In this document: positions 33,264-45,154 of the stretch, in pieces
Numbering within the stretch: position 1 is the stretch's first letter
Layout of the letters: each line of letters opens with the position of its first letter
NCBI GenBank assembly: GCA_964304625.1
Contig: OZ199839.1
Location: forward strand, 434,001 to 498,000
Direction of reading: 5' to 3'
Source of the DNA: Kudoa neothunni
Lineage: Eukaryota > Cnidaria
Length of the DNA stretch: 64,000 nucleotides
Notes under the pieces: model-generated
Seen by the model: the letters and a program-made list of their open reading frames with translations, nothing else
What the model was told of the DNA's origin: nothing
Database searches by the model: none
Position numbers and translations under genes: made by a program

Positions 33264-35321
33264 AACAACACTTGATTGTTTGTATCACTCCCCCAGGATT
33301 TTATGAGTTCGTATCGTCTCGGCGATGTCGTTATACGTCGGTGTTCCCACCATAAAATAATGTACCAAAATAAAATTTTCCTCTAATAAATTATATGTAT
33401 GTACGAATATATTTAAATTAAACATAGTTAATATTTCACTAGGATCTCATTTAGTATAGGCCCCCTAATCAGCCAATGCACAATGTGGAATATTGTGTGT
33501 ACTACGCCGTCATCTGAGTTTTGATGAAAAATTTATTTTTAAAATTTTGAAAAAAGCTTTGATTTGTTCTAGAGGAGAGGAGCAAATTAGATTTTTGGGA
33601 CCATTTTCGAGGAAAAACTGAAAAAACGCTAAAATGGGGAGAAACCTTCTCCGGAATCACCATTTTGTTTACCTTTATTTAAAATAATTAAGAAAAGGTG
33701 TAAAACTTTCTTAACGAAAGAAACATACATTTTTCTTAAGACGGCGGACGAAGCTTCACATTTGAAGGATTAAAACCGGACGATTTACCTCCCAAAATGT
33801 GGCATGGATTGGGGGTGCCTATATTAAAGTTCAGCCGTTTCACTAATTAAATCGTTCAATTTTTTAAGTAAAATTTAAAAAATAATACAGATAATTTTTG
33901 GGTGGATTTGTCTGCGTCGTTATTTGACTAGCATTTAACACTTATTATAGTAGGGTTAATGAATTACGGTATAACGCTGAGTGGAAGGAATCATTAGTCA
34001 CTATGATAAGCTTAATACACCCGTTTAACGCGTTTTTGAGATTCGTTTATTTGCCAAGACATCGAAATATGGCGTGAGCCTTAGGTTGATTATTTTAAAA
34101 TTCAAGCATCTATCCCTAGAATAAACTGGAAAAATTTGTGAAGTATAAATATTTTGTAGTTTAATTTATTTTTATTAAAATTAATGCAAGTATTGGTTAA
34201 TTCTAATAATTTTTAGATGTTCTTTTGTTTACAAGTTTAAAATCATCATACAACTTATTAGATTATTTAGTTTTGGCTAGTTATTCTTTACAAATGGACA
34301 TATACTTTTAGTAAATCAAATTCGAAAGCAAATATGCAGGAAAATATTAAATACGTAAAAATATGATCGGCATAGAGAAATATAAGAATGATATTTTATT
34401 GTTAATCTTTATTTTTCTGTTGAATTATTTATGCAGATTAAATTAAAAAATTAAATATTACCAAGCTTTTAATAGAAACATTTCGAGTTTGATACTATCT
34501 CAAAAAAATTAACACAACGCCTTGGTACACGATTATTATAAAAAGTAAAGCAAATATTTTATATTTTTGTTTATAATTATCTAGTTATTATTATCTAAAT
34601 ATGGGCCGCGTATAAATCTTTTATTTTGTTCCTTAGCTTTAACTAAATTGGATAGAGAACTAATCCCAACTATTATCTTGGTGAAAATCATTCATAATTA
34701 TGATTTTCAATTACATAATGAGTTTTAGATTTTAGCCTCAAGTCTATTATACTTGCCAAACCCTTTATTTCACGTGCTTAATTTTTTATTCAAAAAGTAT
34801 TCATTCAAATTTTGTTCCAATCTGATGATGAAGACACATTGTGTCCATGTTAGTAATGAGTGTGATATTTATTAGAATAAAATAACAAATCGCCATTCGT
34901 TTTAAAATAAAATATCATTTATTCAAAAATATAATGAATTTGGAAATTTTACAAGACTAATTATATTTATTTCGCACAAAAAAGCTGATGTTACTGTTAA
35001 CAAATATTTTTATAAGACGACAGAAATAAATTATGGAAGAATTTGAAATATAACAATATATTTTTTAAATGGCAGCATTATTTGTTATAATTTAATTATA
35101 AATTGCGATAATCACGACCTTGGAAATTAGTAATCTAATGTTATAGAAGAGCACTACAACTTGGAACAAAGAGGAAGAATTATATTAATGATATATTTTT
35201 TAAATTAATTATTGTTATTTTTTTAGCTTGATTAAAAAGATAAGTACACGGCTCAAATGGAAAAACACTCAATTATAAAATATATATTTAAGAATTATTG
35301 ACAAAAATCTACATCTATGTG
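33264..35321. other. Gene-free stretch between SPRTN and the MFS gene
   Basis: Contains an inverted-repeat MITE (33457-33821) and a decayed hammerhead-like motif near 34822-34850. The remainder is AT-rich with no supported exon. Confidence 0.5.
33457..33821. mobile_element. Inverted-repeat MITE, ~365 bp
   Basis: Left end TAGGCCCCCTAATCAGCCA and right end TGGCATGGATTGGGGGTGCC then TA are imperfect inverted copies of about 22 bases. TA lies outside each end, which would fit Tc1/mariner. No coding capacity. Confidence 0.6.
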
Positions 35322-37670
35322 CTATTTAATACTTTTTATTTTGTATACAAGCACTCCACCAAGAAAAAAGTAAATGGACGTCATAGTGAATAGAATAATA
35401 TAGCCAATACCGTGCTTGCAATCAAAATTTTGGAAAAAATCAAGTATGATGCCACCAATTGGAGCGGCAACACATTGGGGTAGAATTAGGGCCTAATTAT
35501 TGTTTATAGTTGATATGTGGAAAAATAGAAATAACTCACCTGATGCCATACTGCAAGGTCTTTTGCGCGACTGTCTTCATTTTTAATAACATCAATTACC
35601 ATAGCGAAATCTATAGCACAAAAAGCTCCAAAACCTATTCCTTAGGAGAGATTGAGATAGTAAAAATTCCAATTTTCAAAAAGCGGTTACCAATGGAGAA
35701 GGAAACAAATACAGCAGCCACATAGGCGTATTGTCCTCTGAGAGTAGCTAATATGAGTGTACATAATGACATCAGTAATGCTAGAGAATATAAATTTAGG
35801 AAGAGATTTAATTATAAACATTTTAATACAAGCGCCAGTAACCAATGGTTTTCTCTTTTGAAGTCGGTCCGAGCAATACCCGCCTATTACTGAGCTAGAT
35901 GAAACTTATACGTTTATTCAAACAATTAAGGCCAAATTACAAAACTGCTGAAGAAAATAATAAGGGTAACAACAAGAAAGCTACTGCTTTTTCAGGAGAC
36001 CAACAATAAGGTAGTGGAATCATATCTGTGAGCCAATATTCGAGAAATGCGGTAATTGTGGAAACTCCTAGCTGGAAAAGAAGACGTGTAATAAAAACCC
36101 ATCTAAAATCCAACTCTAAATCAACTTATTTCGGAATTTTATTAAATTTATTATAAAAACCCTTAAGAGGTTCCACGTAGGACCAGAGAATTGTGGAACA
36201 ACCTATATGGTATGTTAGGTGAGAGAAGTATAAAATGAGTCCGAGGTAAAACCCTAACTAACCGGGAAAAGTGCTGGCAACCGATCCGTCTATTGAACCC
36301 TCTGAACAACTGGATAAAGTGACAACTAGGCAGGTACAGTTGATTGTACCAAGACAAGTATACAGACCAGTCATACCGATTTTCTTATGGAACAAAGTTA
36401 TTTAATGAAAAGGTATTCAGAAATCAAAACTCACATGGACCAGCAATCCAAGAGAGGCACCAGTCAAATTCCCCAATAGAGTGATCGAACCCATAACTCC
36501 AGAACTAAAACCTGTTAGAGATATTTTTAAAATATCTCTACTTAATGATAGCTACAAAAAATTACCACGCAAATTCGGAGGTGTTTTATCCGCTAGTAAT
36601 CCATTGTATGGCACGGCAATGACGGTATGAGCCATTACTATGAAGAGATAACACAGTGCAAACCAAGCTAAACAAGTCATCCAGCAAAATTGCAACAGTC
36701 CTCAGCACATACAAATAGTATGAAAATGGAATTTTTTTTTCTTCAAATTTTCTGTTGTAAGGCTGCGCCTTAGTATAACATTGTTAGGGTCAAAATTTGA
36801 AGGGTATCGTAGACAACGTCGAACTTCCATTGGAAGACCACAAATCTAACATTTGCTTAGCACCATTTAGATATGGTTGATGTATTTTTTACTTCTTTCC
36901 TGCCAGTTCTAGTGATAAAAATGTTAATAAAAGTAAATATATAAGAAAAGATGAGGTTACTCGTGTAAATTTGGGGTGGTAACGGTAAGTCCACACAAAC
37001 AAATTCTAATAAAAAGTTTATTGCTTCACAAATGCACTTTGATTGTTCAATCACATCATAATAGCCATTCCAAGGCACATAAAGGGTTTTCGTTTTCCAA
37101 TGCCAGAATTGAAATTATCGCTATTAATAAGTGAAAGATGTTCCTTAACTAATCTCTACTCACCTTAAAGTGCCCACAATAGGGCTGAGAATTAATGTAA
37201 AAACTTGAAATTTTTATATTAGGTCCAATAGAAAATTAGAGAAATTTACGAGATGCAATAGCAATGATGATCCCAAGAGTTGCACCTTTTGACGAATCAT
37301 GTACAAGAGCTTTAATTTGACTTGGTAGAACTATTTTAATTTCGATCATTCTTCCCAGAAATTCATAAAGATTACCCACAACCGACAACGATATAAACAT
37401 GGTACTAAGTCCAAACCAAAGTGTGTTCATTAGGATAATTTTGGTTCTGGATAGAGAGGTTTTTTTAGTGTCATTGGACCACCTTTTGATTACCAGACCA
37501 ATATTATACTCCTAGAATATTTCAAATACTGGCTTAACTGGCTGTTGGGTGAGTTATCGATTGAGCTGACGTTGTCACCTTCAAGTTAAATATAAGTTAT
37601 ATTAGTTGTTATAAACCTAATTCCAACCATAATCCACTTCACTTAAATTAAATCTGTGCTCTTGTGCCAT
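35322..37670 (-). CDS. Major facilitator superfamily transporter
   Basis: Multi-exon membrane transporter; substrate unknown. The N-terminal part reads TKIILMNTLWFGLSTMFISL as the first span, then IVLPSQIKALVHDSSKGATL and GIIIAIASLFTLILSPIVGT, joined by a 46-nt intron. A GTLSDNFNSGIGKRKPF segment follows, equivalent to the MFS loop 2-3 motif (GxxSDRxxxxxGRRRP). Further hydrophobic segments continue to the C-terminus TSIYFFLGGVLVYKIKS. The pattern LPSQ...GxxxGA/TxGI resembles an MFS group common in bacteria, fungi and protists. The start at 37670 (MAQEHRFNLSE) requires a 120-130 nt intron and is uncertain; an alternative first Met is at 37430. The DNM1L stop is only 111 bases upstream on the same strand. 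Confidence 0.75.
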
Positions 37671-37781
37671 ATTTTAAAAATTCGAATGTAATTTAACCAT
37701 TAAGTCAAGGTGTCAACTGGGATGAATTGATGCACGCAAAAAACATATCAATAAATAAACTGATAATTATACTAAAATTAT

Positions 37782-40700
37782 TTATGCAGTTATTTGAGTA
37801 TCTTTAAGTTCGTTAATCACATTCAAAGCTTTTTTAAGTGTCTAAAATAAATAAAAAGATTGTCAAATGTGACACAAATACAACAATCATTTTCATAGCA
37901 TTTGTACGCTTTTGAGTGGAAGATTCCGATTCTTGCAAAAGATAATCAAATAAATCTTCCTAAAATAAGTTCATTATTACAATTGTGACGATATGCTTTC
38001 GTCAAGAAAAAACAGAAAAATAAACAAACCTACATTATACAATGTCCTTACAAGTTCGCTCGACACATCCCCCAGAACTTTATTGATAAGAAAACATGAT
38101 ATGGCTTTGGGTACACTACAAATATTAATAAAATAATAAATTTAATATATTCATTATTTAATTGCAATAAAATATATAAAAAAAGATGTTTGTTTTTAAA
38201 AATACCTATCTTGAAACTTTTTTTTAATCAGCTCCATATAAGATTTTATTAAAAGTTCTACAGTTAAGTTGTTGAAGAAATGACAACAACAAAAACTAAC
38301 CAATAAGTTGAGCATTCAGTTCATCCTTGTTTTCACTTTGTGAAACATATTGGGATAGTCTTCGCTATATGCGACATATGTTCAAATCCAACCAAATATC
38401 AAAAAATACCTTGGTGGTGCCATCTTTCATATGTTTTAAGCTATTTTTTACGCCGTCATCGAAAGGAATCTAAAATAAATTAAAAAATGAGCAAATAGAT
38501 CAAAGTTACATTAAGAGATCTATTGGAGTTGGCTGCTTTGGAAGTTGTTTGGTCGATAGGAGACGATGAGGTTGGAACTGTTTGGATTGCACCGTATTTT
38601 TTGTCAACGACAATTTCGAATGTGTTATCCCTTGGTTCACTTCTTAGGGCAGCCTAAGGCATGAAATAAGTTGCCATAGTGGAGCAACTATAGACGAAAA
38701 TACAGAATCACTTTCCCGAAGTAATTTCGAAGTCATCTGGGCTACGTTTAAAAAATCAGGATGATTGGTGTTCACATAGGCTAACTCCATCTGAACCAAA
38801 CTTTTCACCTAAAGAAAATTATTTCTAAGTAATCTCAACCCCAACTAATCAACCATATGGATAGTGGGTTTGAGTTCCTTTTCCAACAACTGTGACATAA
38901 CTTCGACTAATTTGTCTCGTAATGCAGGAAATCGTGACATTTCTTTAGACTAAACTCAATATTTCGAGACAAATTCCAAAAATATCCCGTCCATGTTTAT
39001 ACCATTCCAAGTGCATTGTTAATAGCTCTTTGCATTTCGTCGTGAACTAGATCCACACAGCTTAATGAGGGATCTTCGAGGCGAGATATTTGACGTTGTA
39101 CTAGCATTTCAAATGCAAGCTCAGGTACAAAAAGTGCAGGTCTTGATCCCTAAGAGATCATAAAAACAATATTTTTAAATTGATAAATTTTCAAATTCAA
39201 CAAATAACACTAAAACGATTAATAGCAGCCTTGAATCATTATTAAAGAAAAAAACTCATTAAATTTTTGGAGATGAATATAAAAATGAAAATTATTTATC
39301 ATGCGATAACATGCTCAGATAATCTATAACAGTGCAACCTCGGAGTTGTACAGATTGGAGTTCGACCAAAAATTTTGAGTCAGAAACACTTTTGAGTTCG
39401 AATACATATAGAAAGAGTATTCAGAGCAAATCCAGATGGAGATAAACTAGAGAAGAAAAGAAATTCTAGAAGATTCGCTAAATCAAATATTACGAAAGTC
39501 GTCGAAAGAGAACCCTTTATAATCTACCGCAGTGTTTCCCAACCTTTTTTTCTATCGCGCCCCACTTTTTCTTGAAAATAATTTCCATGTCCCACCTTTT
39601 AAAGATGTATTGATTTTTTAAGTTAAACTGCTAATAATATTAAAAAGACTCCCTATCACATTAAAATTTGAAATAAATTAATATATTTTTTCTCATGAAA
39701 ATTAAAATGTTTTCGATCAGATCTAACTTATTATGTCGACGGGTCTTAAAGATTAACGTCTTTAGTTCTTCATCCCGTCAAAAGCTGCGTCAAATGAAAC
39801 TTGCGGTAATCAAACCTTCATTAGGAATGCTTTTGTGTATACGGGTACAATGAACGGAAAATAAATAAGTACAAAATAAATCAATATTATATTAGGTTTT
39901 TTATAAAAGGGACCATACGATTATAAATGAGACAACATTGGAATTATAACCATTCCGATTTTATCGGGTAAAGATCACATTAAATGTTTTTATTTATTTT
40001 TATATAAATTAGTCAGTGTTATTTGTATTTTGTTATAATATTCGTATTCGCTTAAAAATAAACAAGATCCAAAATCGACGTATTGATTTCCATGCCTCAC
40101 CAAAATTTTTCCACGCCCCACCGCAACTCCCATGTTGGGAAACACTGATCTACTGTATGATAACCCAAAAATATTTATCCTGAACTTCACTTTTATTACC
40201 ATAATTCATTTTTATTATCATATTTAATATTTAATTGTCATATTTTATAAACACAAGGTATGCATACTTTTTTGTGAATAAGAATAGTCATTTATTTGAC
40301 GCGCAATAACGGATTTAATTAACTTACATTATTTTTCATAGGAAAGAACTACTCACAGTTGGAACACACTTCTAGAACGGATTATGGTTGAAATCTGAGG
40401 TTGCACTATAATTACACCTGAAAAATGATAAAAAATAATATATAATTAAAATATCACAATAGAATAATTCATATATTCCTAATTCGTAATTTATTCCTTA
40501 AAAGATATTCTTCTTCAGCATTTTATGTAAAATTCGTTTATCATTCGTAGTTTTATAAAGAGCTATAGCTTAATTTTGAGTTAAACTAGTAAATAATAGT
40601 AAAATATTAAAAAAGGACTAAACGAGGAAGCGTAACTTAAACGTATTATTCATTTGGAATCATTAAAAAAGTTTAAAACGAAATCATTTTACAACAACAT

Positions 40701-42875
40701 TAACAACAAATTAAAAGACAAAGGTAAATTGTTACGGAAAATAGCCCAAACATTTACTATACAACGAAGAACCCTTTAACAAATCTACCAATAATATTAA
40801 ATGTTAAAATTAGCAAAAGACAAAAAACAAAACTTATTGTTACTAACGTTAGAGGGGTCGAAGGCACTTAATTAAAATTCATAATCAAAAATTACCATCG
40901 TGTTTCTGATAGCCGTAAGAATATCATTTCTTGTAAGTCCCATAAGAGAGCTCATGCCGCTGACTTTTTTCCCGAAAACCTCATGAAATATATAGTAAAT
41001 GCGAGCCCCACCACACCTTAAATTGAATTCGATTATTCTCGCATATTCACTCAACAAAATTACAATTCGGCTGTGGTAAGGTTCCTAGTTGTACCTCTAA
41101 CTATATCAATATAGTTCGAAGAGAATTTTGTCAAAAGCTGGAGCAAAAGTTGCCTCTACATTTGGTATTAAACACCCTCAATATAAAAAGTGTTTGAGTC
41201 TTGCCTTATCTTGAATATTTTCACCATACGAATCTGCAATATGTTGAAACTGAGTCAATAGAGTTCCAATACGAAGTTTCAACTCGGGAAGACACTTAAC
41301 AATGTGTTCAAGAAGAATCTTAATTAGTTTATTGTTAGTTGGGAAATCTCAACCAATAGAAACTTTGCTCAAAGTCTCAACCAAATATGGGATTCCTTGC
41401 CAAGCAGCCAACAATGGATAATATTCGTTAAAATAATCTTTCTCATCTTTTAAAGCAGTTTGGATATCCTAATTGATATTTGGATAATTGGTAACAATTA
41501 CAGTGATATTCTCCCAATCAAATCAAATCAAATCAAATCAAATTCAAATAAAATACTTTATTCTGTGTGACATCTAAGTGACTACGATTTACAACACCAA
41601 TAATTCCCAATTGCACATTAATCACTAATATTAAATAAATTCGCGTGAAAAATATCATTTACGATAGTTTATTATCAGATATTACATTTTCCAGTGAGTG
41701 TATCCATTGCGTTGGTCCCTTTGTCCATGATATCCAATTTGGTGATGACCGCTATGGTACGAATTCCTTTAAATGAAAAAAATAAATCAGTTAACTCGTG
41801 AAAGATCAACAGTAGGAATTATTGTGTAAATTGTGCAAAGTGGGATGATTGGATCCACATCATACCTGTAGGGTCAACCTGTTTGGCCAATTTTAGCGAT
41901 TCAGATGTAGCTAGATCGACATTTCCGGGGGAAACCGCCAAAATGATTGAATTAGGATTTTTTATATAGTTGAAAACCATATCATAGATTTGAACCTCAA
42001 TATCATCAGGTTGATCTCCGATGGGTATCTACCATAAAACTAATGCTAAAAAGGGCAATAAAACTTAAAGAAACTTTAGTTAAACCAGGCAAATCAACAA
42101 GAGTGAGATCAGTGACGGTTGGAGAATAGATTTTGAGTCGAATCGGTTCATCATTAACCAACTGTGGGTATAATATAAGTTAGATAATAAATAACTTCCC
42201 ATAATCAACAACTTTTCCATTTCCAGCCACTCTATTGGTTTCATTGATAATTTCTTGTTCGATATCTTCATATTTGTCGAAAATCTTAGATAACAGTAAG
42301 AAAAGGTCGCTCACCTAAACAATATAACAAACATACTTTATTTGGTATGTGGAGAAAACAACCAAATTCCTTGTCAGTAATTTCACCATCAGAATTAGCT
42401 ATTTGATCGGTGTTGAATGTAAAATATGATCAAAAATCAATTACAATCATTTAATTTAATGTTTTTGATCGTGTTGGTCAAATCTAAAGACTGATTGAGC
42501 TTTTTCGAATTGATCAACTGTAATATCAAAGGTCTCCTGGTGACTATTCCCGTGCCTGAAAGACAAATAATAAACATAAGCTGACAAATTAATAAATTCC
42601 CAAAAATGCCTACCTCTTGGAAGAAAATGTCTTCCTACAACTCCTTCCAACACAGAACTTTTTCCACTGCTCTATTTTAGTGGAAAAATCAACGTTAAAA
42701 CCACCATTAGATTATTGTTGTTATTTGAAAACAATCCGTTTACACCTACCTGCGCTCCAACCACTACTATCTGAGGTAGACCAATGTAATCCACCCCAGC
42801 AGTGTAAAAAATATCTTGCAATTTGTTGACCACAGGAATTAACTTTTCCATGATACGCGCAGCTATATTAGGCAA
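37782..42875 (-). CDS. DNM1L: Dynamin-related protein 1 (mitochondrial/peroxisomal fission GTPase)
   Basis: Large GTPase that constricts mitochondria and peroxisomes. It starts [15 protein letters not shown], as in DRP1, with an optional 8-residue extension (ATG at 42875 or 42851). GTPase motifs: G1 [23 protein letters not shown] (G2), LVDLPG (G3), ITKLDIMD (G4), and VVNRSHLD (G5 region). The middle domain has [14 protein letters not shown] (human GGARINRIFHERFP), then [20 protein letters not shown] and the CVDLVHDEM block. The C-terminal GED ends [17 protein letters not shown], matching DRP1's ALQGASQIIAEIRETHLW. No PH or proline-rich domain is seen, which favours DRP1 over endocytic dynamin. 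Many introns are about 45 nt; one at 39150-40895 is 1746 nt and carries a hAT element. Confidence 0.92.
39540..40147. mobile_element. hAT-type non-autonomous element in DNM1L intron
   Basis: Ends CAGTGTTTCCCAACCTTT and CATGTTGGGAAACACTG; target duplication ATCTACCG / ATCTACTG (7 of 8). It is 608 bp with no readable transposase, and lies within the 1746-nt DNM1L intron. Confidence 0.88.
41516..41540. repeat. (AATCA)5 microsatellite in a DNM1L intron
   Basis: Five exact tandem copies of AATCA, plus a degenerate one, inside an 88-nt intron (41469-41556) close to the 5' splice site on the minus strand. Confidence 0.9.
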
Positions 42876-45150
42876 GACAAACTCTGAATTATATATTGAC
42901 TCATATCCTGTTACGATATTATTTATAATTTGATATGTGTTATTTTTGATAATTTGTTCTTATTTGATAGTAAATTTACTTGTTGTTATATTATATAATG
43001 AATAAATTGTTAAATTTATTTGATTTTGATAAGTTTGCAATAAAATTATCATATTTTTTTAATAAATTTTGGATTTTTGTTTAAATCAGATAAAACTATA
43101 AAATGTGCTAATAATTATTAAATAATTGTATGGTTAACTATGTTTATTGCGTGGATGAAGATTGCGCACTTTTCGCTGTGATTTATTATTTTGTCATTTT
43201 ATTAAGATCAGCTCTCTCTCTCTCAAATTACGAGTCAAATATTGGATGTTCTTTTTTTAAATACTTTTTAAATTTATTAAAAAATGAATATTGCGTACTT
43301 TATTATTATTGCGCACCCTAACTCAATCTCTATATGAAGTTTACCGATGGATATTGTCACTTATTATAGGTAGCCTCTATTAAATTAAACATTAACATAA
43401 CATCGAAACGTATTATTATTATTATTATTATCATTATTATTAAATGATTGTTACTTTTAGGAAATAAAACAAAATTAGCCTAATTTATGGCTTTTGTTAT
43501 TTTAAAATTTATAAAATTTATAAAAATTATTCAAGATTAATTATATTATCTACTATATAAATGTAATTATTAGCATTTGCATCCCGAAAGATACTTTTTA
43601 TAACTCTAAATATGCTCCGTACCAATAAATTTGTTAAAACCTTGGTTTCATCATTTGTTTTTGTTCTTTAAAACCGAGAAGATTTTTTGATTGTAAACGA
43701 TAAGTGCTGATTTTGTTCATATATTGGAAATCTGTATTAGGGGGTATCGGACTCCAAACTTTCAACGTCTTTTCGCATTCGAAAACTCCCGATTCTTAGA
43801 TCACATGATTTAACGTATTTTTAAATGTTGAGGGATGAAACAAAAATTAAAAAATCTGATTTAAAATGTGTTAACTATATCATGATTCGGCAACAATCGA
43901 CCAAAGGACATATTGCTGCGCGCGCATTGTCAGGCTTAAGTAATTATCAAAAACATATAATCTTGATAATTTTTAAATCTATACCATTTTTATGTTTATT
44001 AGAGAGTTTTTATTTTTTGTAAATTATTGCATATAAGGAGGAATAATATTTAGTGTAATTTTTTAAATTTTTGATAAATATTAATTTGGAAACTAGTTTA
44101 TTTTTTTCCTTATAACGTTTATGTGTGTAAATATATATTAATTTAATCCTCGAATTCCTGGAGGTGACCAATCAACGCTTATTATATCAATAATTTTTAC
44201 AAAATATTTTATTTCCTTTTGCCCTAGGCGTATTTTATAGGATAATGGTGCTCTTAAAAATACTTAAATGGTGTAGTTTACGTTTAATTTTTTCGCTTAA
44301 AATAAAAAAAAAAGTCATACGCATACCTAAACCTGCCCATCATATAAATAATAACGGTTAGATGGTTAAAATACATAAAAAACCATTTTTGCAGTAAAAT
44401 AAAAATTATAAATGTACTTGAATCTAGTAAGTTTTTCATTTCATTTTTTTGTTTCTCTAACCACTTGATTCTGTTCACTAATTTAATTTTCCTTGCTAAT
44501 CGCGCATATTATAATAATTTTGTTAAATTACACGTCACAAAAAGTAGTAATTTAAATATAATTGATAAGTTTAATTTAGACTATCTTATCGTAACTTAAA
44601 AATTCAAACTCTAAAATCCTTATACTAATTTTACTTCTTACGCATAGATTAATTTATAAAATACGAATTCATATATTTAACATATTTCGGCCAACAGGGA
44701 AAAGATTCCATGTTAAAATCATGGGTTTTATGAATGAAACATAATCTTAGCTTCTGAAATAATAATAAGAAGAAAAGTTCAAAAATGGAACTATAATAAA
44801 ATAGTTTATCTCTAATTTTTCATGCTATTCAATGTGTATACAAGCATAATTATCCCCGTTCTTCGTACTTGCACAAATAAACCGAACAAAAATGCATCAT
44901 TTATTTTTATTAAATTTTTTATATTTTAAAATGTAAAATATTAACTATATAATTTTGTTTTTAACCTTGAATGAAATGATTTTTATTATTTTAATACATT
45001 TTTGCGTGTGGTCACAATGGCCACCTCCAGGTATTCGTGTAAATTTTTACTCAGGTGTTTGGTGGTTAATTATCTATCATTAATATAAAGTTATGGCTTT
45101 AAATTCGTCCTTTATTGAAAAGAAAATCACTAATCAATAAATAAGCCCGC
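42876..45150. other. Gene-free, AT-rich stretch
   Basis: Promoter flank of DNM1L plus AT-rich sequence with an (ATT)n run near 43412-43442. Short frames show no family resemblance. Confidence 0.5.
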
Positions 45151-45154
45151 TCAA

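Noticed and set aside
43825-44478. Two frames of about 65 codons
   Set aside because: No start context, splice support or family resemblance; composition follows local AT bias.
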